A stretch of DNA of 64,000 bases, taken from assembly GCF_027941835.1 (NCBI RefSeq), contig NZ_CP116005.1, positions 3,983,501 through 4,047,500 on the forward strand, read 5' to 3'. A model generated the notes under the pieces. The model had not been told where the DNA came from and did not search any database. It saw only the letters and a program-made list of their open reading frames with translations. The translations under genes and the position numbers were made by a program. Shown piece by piece: positions 58,969-64,000 of this stretch. This DNA comes from Sphingosinicella microcystinivorans (GTDB lineage Bacteria; Pseudomonadota; Alphaproteobacteria; Sphingomonadales; Sphingomonadaceae). Each line of letters begins with the position of its first letter. Position 1 is the first letter of the stretch.

Positions 58969-59376
58969 TTACGATCGGGTGACGGCGAGCCGCGAACGGA
59001 ACCATTCCGCGACCTGTGCCTCGGCAAGCGCGCCGGACGCCAGATCCAGCATCATGCCGATCGCATCCTCGGCACCGAACCGCAATTCATGGCCGTTGAG
59101 CGCGAGGAACAGGCGCGCGAGCACCCACGCCGTCCGCTTGTTGCCGTCTACGAACGGATGGTTGCGGGCAACCCCGAAAGCGTAGGCGGCGGCAAGCGTG
59201 GCCGGATCGTCATCGCCGTAGACCCAGCGGTTGACCGGGCGCGCGAGCGCGGAATCGAGGAGTCCCGCGTCTCGCACACCGCTGCCACCGCCATGTTCGG
59301 CAAGCTGACGATCATGGATAGCGACGGCATCCACCTTGTCGAGCCACACCGGCTCGACCCGCTGACCGTTCGTCAT
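58969..59376 (-). CDS. Doc-type Fic-family toxin
   Basis: 135 residues. The Fic-fold core HPFVDGNKR (73-81), continuing TAWVLARLFLALNG, has the Doc form of the motif. P1 Doc phosphorylates EF-Tu rather than adding AMP (established for Doc). The gene starts four bases inside the end of the AbrB-like gene (ATGA), the usual antitoxin-toxin order. It ends 80 bases upstream of gyrA on the same strand. Confidence 0.9.
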   Translation of the reverse strand: MTNGQRVEPVWLDKVDAVAIHDRQLAEHGGGSGVRDAGLLDSALARPVNRWVYGDDDPATLAAAYAFGVARNHPFVDGNKRTAWVLARLFLALNGHELRFGAEDAIGMMLDLASGALAEAQVAEWFRSRLAVTRS

Positions 59377-59600
59377 TGCGCCAGAACGCGCAGAATATCG
59401 CGATCCTCGCGCATGATCTTCTCGGCGAGCTTCATCTTCGCCTCGAAATCGGGATTGAACGCCGTGAGGCGCACGCCATCGGGTGACTCCGTCGCATAGA
59501 GCGTATCGCCAAGCTCGACCCGCAGCCGGGCAAGCAGTTCCTTCGGCAGGATGACCCCCGTCGAATTGCCGATCTTCACGAGCTTGAGCATTGCGTTCAT
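59373..59600 (-). CDS. AbrB/MazE-type antitoxin
   Basis: 75 residues from the ATG at 59600, or 72 from one at 59591. The N-terminal swapped-hairpin domain (LKLVKIGNSTGVILPKELL) is of the SpoVT/AbrB type and should bind the operator; the helical tail (FEAKMKLAEKIMREDRDILRVL) should wrap the toxin. No ribosome site is seen; the promoter's expected start coincides with the ATG at 59600, so the message may be leaderless. Confidence 0.88.
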   Translation of the reverse strand: MNAMLKLVKIGNSTGVILPKELLARLRVELGDTLYATESPDGVRLTAFNPDFEAKMKLAEKIMREDRDILRVLAQ

Positions 59601-59604
59601 ACGC

Positions 59605-59635
59605 ACGTTATAACGTCAGTTTCGCGGCGGCGCAA
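59605..59635 (-). promoter_or_regulatory. toxin-antitoxin promoter with palindromic operator
   Basis: On the minus strand: TTGCGC (59635-59630), a 17-base spacer, TATAAC (59612-59607). The -10 lies within the perfect 12-bp palindrome ACGTTATAACGT (59605-59616), a good candidate for antitoxin autorepression. The predicted transcription start, near 59600, is at the start codon. Confidence 0.68.
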
Positions 59636-59649
59636 CTCTCCACGCCTCG

Positions 59650-60363
59650 CTATCCGTTCAGCCCTTCCAGCCATTCCTCGATCATGCGCCGTCCTGCCGC
59701 CACCGCGACCGGACCGAGTTCGTCATGCTCGCGGCGCATCGCTTCGATGTCCTTGCCTGCCTCGAGCACCGATTCCGGCCATTCGTCGATCCACGCATCG
59801 AAGCGCGGGTCTTCGCCCATTTCCGCGTGGAATTGCAGCGCGAGCAGGTTCGGCCCGCGCCGGAACGCCTGATGCGCGTAGGCGTCGCTGGAGGCGAGCA
59901 GATCGACGCCGCGCGGCAGGTCGAAGGTATCGCCGTGCCAGTGCAGCACCGACACGTCATGCACGTGCCGCAGCGGAGACGACGCCCCGGCGTCGCTGAT
60001 CGTCACCGGCTTGAAGCCGACCTCCTTCACGGGCCCGGCGTAGACGCGGGCGCCGAGCGCGGCAGCCATCATCTGCGCGCCGAAGCAGACGCCGAGCGTC
60101 GGCCCGTCCGCCTCCAGCCGCCAGGCGAGGCGCCGAAGCTGGCAGGAAATCCACGGGTACTGCTCCGCCTCGTAAACGCCCATCGGCCCGCCCATCATGA
60201 TGACGAGGTCGGGCGCCGAAAGGTCCACGGAGGAAAAGGCCGCATCGGTCACGTCGATGCGATCGACGACGTAGCCCGCATCCTTGATGGGCTTGCGGAA
60301 GCCGGCGACGCCTTCGTAGGGCACGTGACGAATGATGAGCGCGGATTTCATCCGGCTGCTCAT
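59650..60363 (-). CDS. class I glutamine amidotransferase-like protein
   Basis: 237 residues. The nucleophile Cys93 is in LGVCFGAQMMA, the catalytic His in ALQFHAEMG, followed by a Glu region; MGGPMGVYEAEQYPW is typical of the stand-alone GMP-synthase-like amidotransferases. These hydrolyse gamma-glutamyl compounds or glutamine; the substrate here is unknown. Another start lies at 60351. It follows the glycosyltransferase gene by 25 bases. Confidence 0.87.
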   Translation of the reverse strand: MSSRMKSALIIRHVPYEGVAGFRKPIKDAGYVVDRIDVTDAAFSSVDLSAPDLVIMMGGPMGVYEAEQYPWISCQLRRLAWRLEADGPTLGVCFGAQMMAAALGARVYAGPVKEVGFKPVTISDAGASSPLRHVHDVSVLHWHGDTFDLPRGVDLLASSDAYAHQAFRRGPNLLALQFHAEMGEDPRFDAWIDEWPESVLEAGKDIEAMRREHDELGPVAVAAGRRMIEEWLEGLNG

Positions 60364-60388
60364 AGGAACGCCGCGCAGCCCGGAAAAG

Positions 60389-61666
60389 CTAGACTTTCTT
60401 GGGCCCCGACAAGCTCCGGTCGAGCAAGACCTCCACCTTTTCGAACTGCGCCGCGCGCGTCAGCCCGTCCGCCGCGCCCGCGGGAAGGTCGGGAAGCCGC
60501 CCGTTCGCGCGCTCGGCCAGCTTTTCCGAAAGCCAGTCCGCGATCGTCGCCGGATCGTTGCTGACGAGGCCGAGCCCGGACCGCCGGATGATGTCCGCCG
60601 CCTCGCCTTCCTGCTGGCCGTGGCAGAGGATCGGACGGCGCGCACCGACATATTCGTAGAGCTTGCCCGCAACGACGTGCTTCTCGCCTTCGGTCGAGAA
60701 GCGCAGCAGCAGCAGCACGTCCGCCGCGCGCTCGATGCGCAGCACCTCGCCGCGCCCGATGGACGGATGCGCCTCGACGAGATGCGCAACGCCCGCGCGC
60801 TCGGCCATTGCCATCGGCACGTCGCTGTCCTCGCCCCAGAAATGGACGACGAGCTTTGCCGGATCGGGCTTCAGCAGGGCGAGCGCCGCCAGCAGCGGCG
60901 CGGGCGAGCGGCCGCCATTGTAGGTGGAGCCCGCGTGCACGATGGTGAGCCGTTCGGCATCGAAGGCCGGCACGTCCTCCAGCCCGGCGAAATCGGCCGG
61001 ATCATAGCCGTTCGCCGCGCAGACCACCGGCTTGCCGTAGCGCCGGGCGAGAATCGCTGCGCTGCCTTCCGTCATCGCGACCAGCGCCGCCGCCTTCGAC
61101 AGCGCGCGCCGCTCCATCCAGCGGTTGACGCGGTTCGCAATGACACTCTCGTTCCCGTAGATGTTGTCCGCCCAGAGGTCGCGAAGCTCGGCGACGAACG
61201 GCACGCCCCATGCCCGCGACAGCTTCGCCGCCGCCATGTGGCTGGAATGCGGCGGGCCGGTCGAGAAGATCGCATCCGGCTTCCAGTCCCACGCCAGCGC
61301 GGCCTCTACAGCCGGGTCGATCCACGTGATATGCGGGTCCGGCAGGTAGGAAAGCTGCCAGATCAGCCGCCTGAGCCGGCCCGGCCGCACCTGCGGCTCC
61401 GCGCTTGCCGCCTTTGCCGCGGGCTTCGGCTGGTCCGCCTCCGTCATCGGCGCCGTCCGCCCGCGCCGCACATAGGGCACGGCGGCGATGCGCTCCGCCG
61501 GGATTTCAGGGTCCACAACCGCCGGGAACTGGAGGTTGAGGCCGCAAAGGACACGGACGTCATGGCCGCGATCCAGCAGGAAGCGCGCGAACTTCGGCGC
61601 GCGCACGGTCGCCGTGGGGGCGTTCGGCGGGTACAGCCCCGTGACGATCAGGATGCGGCGCGACAT
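60389..61666 (-). CDS. GT4-like glycosyltransferase
   Basis: 425 residues, GT-B fold. The N-terminal domain starts RRILIVTGLYPPN with YLPDPHITWIDPA and GPPHSSHMAA. The C-terminal domain has LTIVHAGSTYNGGRSP and the EKHVVAGKLYEYVGARRPIL segment, which corresponds to the EX7E motif. Donor and acceptor are unknown; envelope polysaccharide is likely. It is divergent from trmFO. Confidence 0.88.
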   Translation of the reverse strand: MSRRILIVTGLYPPNAPTATVRAPKFARFLLDRGHDVRVLCGLNLQFPAVVDPEIPAERIAAVPYVRRGRTAPMTEADQPKPAAKAASAEPQVRPGRLRRLIWQLSYLPDPHITWIDPAVEAALAWDWKPDAIFSTGPPHSSHMAAAKLSRAWGVPFVAELRDLWADNIYGNESVIANRVNRWMERRALSKAAALVAMTEGSAAILARRYGKPVVCAANGYDPADFAGLEDVPAFDAERLTIVHAGSTYNGGRSPAPLLAALALLKPDPAKLVVHFWGEDSDVPMAMAERAGVAHLVEAHPSIGRGEVLRIERAADVLLLLRFSTEGEKHVVAGKLYEYVGARRPILCHGQQEGEAADIIRRSGLGLVSNDPATIADWLSEKLAERANGRLPDLPAGAADGLTRAAQFEKVEVLLDRSLSGPKKV

Positions 61667-61742
61667 GCCCGCCGCTCATCGCAAAGAGCGGGCCGGCACG
61701 CAACACTGGACGTAGCGGGACCTTCCCCATATCTCCGCGCGC

Positions 61743-63065
61743 ATGAAGACACCCGTTCACGTCATCGGCGGCGGCCTTGCCGGTTCGGAGGCCGCATGGC
61801 AGCTCGCGCGGGCGGGCGTTCCCGTCGTTCTCCACGAGATGCGGCCCATCGAGGGCACCGACGCGCACCAGACGGACGGACTCGCCGAACTCGTCTGCTC
61901 GAACAGCTTCCGTTCCGATGACCCGAATGCCAGCGCCGTCGGCGTGCTGCATGAGGAGATGCGGCGGCTCGGCTCGCTGATCCTCGGCTGCGGCGATGCC
62001 GCGCGCGTGCCCGCCGGTTCCGCGCTCGCCGTGGACCGGGACGACTTCTCGGCGCGCGTCACCGCCGCCATCGAGGCCGAACCGCTGATCGAGGTGCGCC
62101 GGGAGCGCGTCGACGGTCTGCCGGGGGCGGATCGGGGCCAGACGATCATCGCCACCGGGCCGCTCACCGCCGCGCCGCTCGCCGAGGCGATCCGCGCCCG
62201 CACCGGCGAGGACGCCCTCGCCTTCTTCGACGCGATCGCGCCCATCGTCCACCGCGACAGCATCGACATGGAGACGGCGTGGTTCCAGTCCCGCTACGAC
62301 AAGGGCGACGGCAAGGACTACATCAACTGCCCGATGGACGAGGCGCAGTACGGCGCGTTCATCGACGCGCTGCTCGCGGGCGAGAAGACCGTGTTCAAGG
62401 ACTGGGAAGCGAGCACCCCCTATTTCGAAGGCTGTATGCCGATCGAGGTGATGGCAGAGCGCGGGGCCCAAACGCTGCGCTTCGGGCCGATGAAGCCGGT
62501 CGGCCTCACCAACCCGCGCACGGGGAAGAAAGCCTATGCCGTCGTCCAGCTCAGGCAGGACAACGCCTCGGGCACGCTCTGGAACATGGTGGGCTTCCAG
62601 ACGAAGCTCCGCCATGCCGAGCAGGTCCGCATCTTCCGCACGATTCCGGGCCTCGAGAATGCCGAGTTCGCGCGGCTGGGCGGGCTGCACCGCAACACGT
62701 TCATCAAGTCGCCGGTCCTGCTCGACGGCACGCTGCGCCTGAAATCGGAGCCGCATATCCGCTTCGCGGGCCAGATCACGGGCTGCGAAGGCTATATCGA
62801 AAGCGCCGCCGTGGGCCTGATGGCGGGGCGCTTCGCCGCGGCGGACGCGCTCGGGCAAGCGCCCGACCTGCCGCCGCGCACCACGGCGCTCGGCGCGCTC
62901 CTCGCGCACATCACCGGCGAGGCGGTGGCGGAGACCTACCAGCCGATGAACGTCAACTTCGGCCTGTTCCCGCCGTTCGACGCACGCGTCCCCAAGAAAG
63001 CGCGCAAGGCAGCTTACGCAGAGCGGGCGCTTGCCGATCTCGACCGGTGGATCGCCGGGACCTAG
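61743..63065 (+). CDS. trmFO: tRNA (uracil-54-C5) methyltransferase, folate/FAD-dependent
   Basis: Makes ribothymidine at position 54 of tRNA using methylene-THF and FADH2. 440 residues. Seen: [31 protein letters not shown], and the conserved [10 protein letters not shown] near the C-terminus. Its stop codon and that of the convergent EF-hand gene share the same CTAG. Confidence 0.96.
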   Translation: MKTPVHVIGGGLAGSEAAWQLARAGVPVVLHEMRPIEGTDAHQTDGLAELVCSNSFRSDDPNASAVGVLHEEMRRLGSLILGCGDAARVPAGSALAVDRDDFSARVTAAIEAEPLIEVRRERVDGLPGADRGQTIIATGPLTAAPLAEAIRARTGEDALAFFDAIAPIVHRDSIDMETAWFQSRYDKGDGKDYINCPMDEAQYGAFIDALLAGEKTVFKDWEASTPYFEGCMPIEVMAERGAQTLRFGPMKPVGLTNPRTGKKAYAVVQLRQDNASGTLWNMVGFQTKLRHAEQVRIFRTIPGLENAEFARLGGLHRNTFIKSPVLLDGTLRLKSEPHIRFAGQITGCEGYIESAAVGLMAGRFAAADALGQAPDLPPRTTALGALLAHITGEAVAETYQPMNVNFGLFPPFDARVPKKARKAAYAERALADLDRWIAGT

Positions 63066-63511
63066 TCAGGGCAGGTGCAATCCGCCTTCGGTTTGGCGGG
63101 CGCCTGCACCGTGCGGGTCTTTTCGAACTCCACGGCGGTGAGTTCGCCGGACCTGTCGGCATCTGCCTCGTCGAAGCGCGCGTTCTGCTTCACCGCGTAT
63201 TCGGCGAAGCTGAGCACTCCGTCGCGGTTGGTGTCGAACCGGTCGAAGGATTGCCGGCGCGAACGCAGATATTCGTCACGGCTGATGCTGGCATTGCGGT
63301 CGCGGTCGTAGCGCCGGAAGCGCTTTTCCTCGCGCGTCGCTTCGCTGGCCTGCGGCGGCTCCGGGATTTCCGCGGCCGCTGCCGCGGGCGGCGGCGGTTC
63401 GGGAAGCGGCCCGGACGCGGGCTCATCATCGCCGCCCACAACCAAGACCGCCGCCGCCACCAGCAACGTCACGGCGATCCCGCCGACCGCCCAGCGCCAA
63501 ACCATCGTCAT
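63062..63511 (-). CDS. membrane-anchored EF-hand protein
   Basis: 149 residues: an N-terminal membrane anchor (about 8-26), a Pro/Ala-rich linker (about 28-58), then three EF-hand loops. [12 protein letters not shown] lacks the usual Gly at loop position 6, [12 protein letters not shown] is canonical, and [12 protein letters not shown] is near-canonical. It ends in KADCTCPD. It should bind calcium in the periplasm. Its role is unknown. The second EF-hand gene in this window after the one at 22.9 kb. Confidence 0.83.
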   Translation of the reverse strand: MTMVWRWAVGGIAVTLLVAAAVLVVGGDDEPASGPLPEPPPPAAAAAEIPEPPQASEATREEKRFRRYDRDRNASISRDEYLRSRRQSFDRFDTNRDGVLSFAEYAVKQNARFDEADADRSGELTAVEFEKTRTVQAPAKPKADCTCPD

Positions 63512-63583
63512 CCCATGCCCCCAAGATGCGACTCGAAGGCCGCAGCCTAGCGGGTTCGTTTCGTCCCTGTCACGCCCGCGCTG

Positions 63584-64000
63584 TCAGACGCGGCCCGTTA
63601 GCACGTGCCGCAGGATGGCGAGTTGCCGCCCCGCCACGCCGCGCGGCTCCCGTCGTCCCGCGGCATCGCGCCGCGCCACGGCGGCAAGCGCGGTGACGGG
63701 CCGGGCGTTCGGGGCGAACCACAGCCGGTGGAGCGGCGAAACGGCGACCTCCGCGCCCCGGCGTCGCGCGCTCGCCTGCGCCCAGAAGCGCCCGGCATCG
63801 GCAAGCGCCGCGCTGTCGTCCGCCCCGAGCAGCGCTGCGGCGCACCTGAAAAGCGCGGCCCCGCTCTCGCCGATGTCGGCCCCGTCGAGCACGTCCATGT
63901 GCGCCTCCGCAAGCGCCGCGAGCGGGGCCGTATCGAGGCCCACGGCCGCGACGGCGGCAAGGACGGGCTGGCCCGCGACCGGCCTTTCGCTCGCGGCCTC
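63584..64000 (-). CDS. probable squalene/phytoene synthase-family protein, C-terminal part
   Basis: The frame is open to the window edge; 138 residues are visible. Arg/Ala-rich helices with AGRFWAQASARRRG and an ending RQLAILRHVLTGRV resemble the C-terminal part of small squalene/phytoene synthase-like proteins, often found beside trmFO in sphingomonads (recalled, not checked). The catalytic DxxxD motifs would lie in the missing N-terminal part, so the call is tentative. Confidence 0.45.
   Translation of the reverse strand, partial: EAASERPVAGQPVLAAVAAVGLDTAPLAALAEAHMDVLDGADIGESGAALFRCAAALLGADDSAALADAGRFWAQASARRRGAEVAVSPLHRLWFAPNARPVTALAAVARRDAAGRREPRGVAGRQLAILRHVLTGRV

Overview
The window is one contiguous stretch of a GC-rich (roughly two thirds GC or more, by eye), densely packed alphaproteobacterial chromosome. 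Gene content and order fit Sphingomonadales best: a phasin with an Ala/Lys/Pro-rich extension, EipA (DUF1134), FlbT, HdaA, the lptD-surA-pdxA-rsmA block and the hdaA-ppk1-ppx chain. The order assignment is inference; no rRNA or species marker is present. No insertion sequence, prophage, integrase or CRISPR array was seen. Most of the window is core genome with small accessory patches.

Layout. 1-2.9 kb: 3' end of a phosphomannomutase/phosphoglucomutase, a phasin gene with a clear promoter and PhaR-like operators, clpS and dps. 2.9-6.6 kb: a catabolic-looking operon of a flavin monooxygenase and a pair of PimC/PimD-like acyl-CoA dehydrogenases. 6.7-15.3 kb: two small unknowns, a fused 5-oxoprolinase/hydantoinase, a LuxR-type solo regulator, EipA, a MarR-like regulator and a serine beta-lactamase-family hydrolase whose signal peptide seems frameshifted. 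A tRNA-Pro(TGG) follows. 15.5-20.2 kb (minus strand): M13 metallopeptidase, molybdopterin oxidoreductase, DUF2062 protein, smpB, dapA. 20.3-27.7 kb: lytic transglycosylase, greB, an Arg/Asp-repeat EF-hand protein, ppk2, aspS, rnd. 27.8-34.6 kb (minus): DUF2066-perM-hdaA-ppk1-ppx, four of them overlapping end to start, divergent from purM-purN. 36.3-38.2 kb: three poorly understood genes behind purN, including a FGE/SUMF1-fold protein without the catalytic cysteines. 38.3-46.9 kb: ndk, holC-pepA, lptD-surA-pdxA-rsmA, a TPR protein. 46.9-54 kb (minus): rsmB, guaB, an M28 lipoprotein peptidase, an orphan flbT, and modABC behind a Mo-box-like operator. 54-64 kb: TPR protein, YhhN family protein, gyrA with a Doc/AbrB-type toxin-antitoxin pair directly upstream, a glutamine amidotransferase, a glycosyltransferase, trmFO, a small EF-hand protein and the 3' part of a probable squalene/phytoene synthase-family gene.

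Functional themes. Storage and stress: phasin, dps, clpS, ppk1/ppx/ppk2. Envelope biogenesis: lptD, surA, eipA, lytic transglycosylase. RNA quality and modification: smpB, rnd, rsmA, rsmB, trmFO. Replication and supercoiling: hdaA, holC, gyrA. Molybdenum: modABC plus a molybdopterin enzyme 35 kb away. The best non-textbook signals are regulatory: PhaR-like sites on the phasin promoter, the Mo-box on the mod promoter, a palindrome on the toxin-antitoxin promoter, and an alternating (CG) palindrome between the toxin gene and gyrA. No wholly new multi-gene system can be claimed from sequence alone. No gene-free stretch longer than about 300 bases was found.
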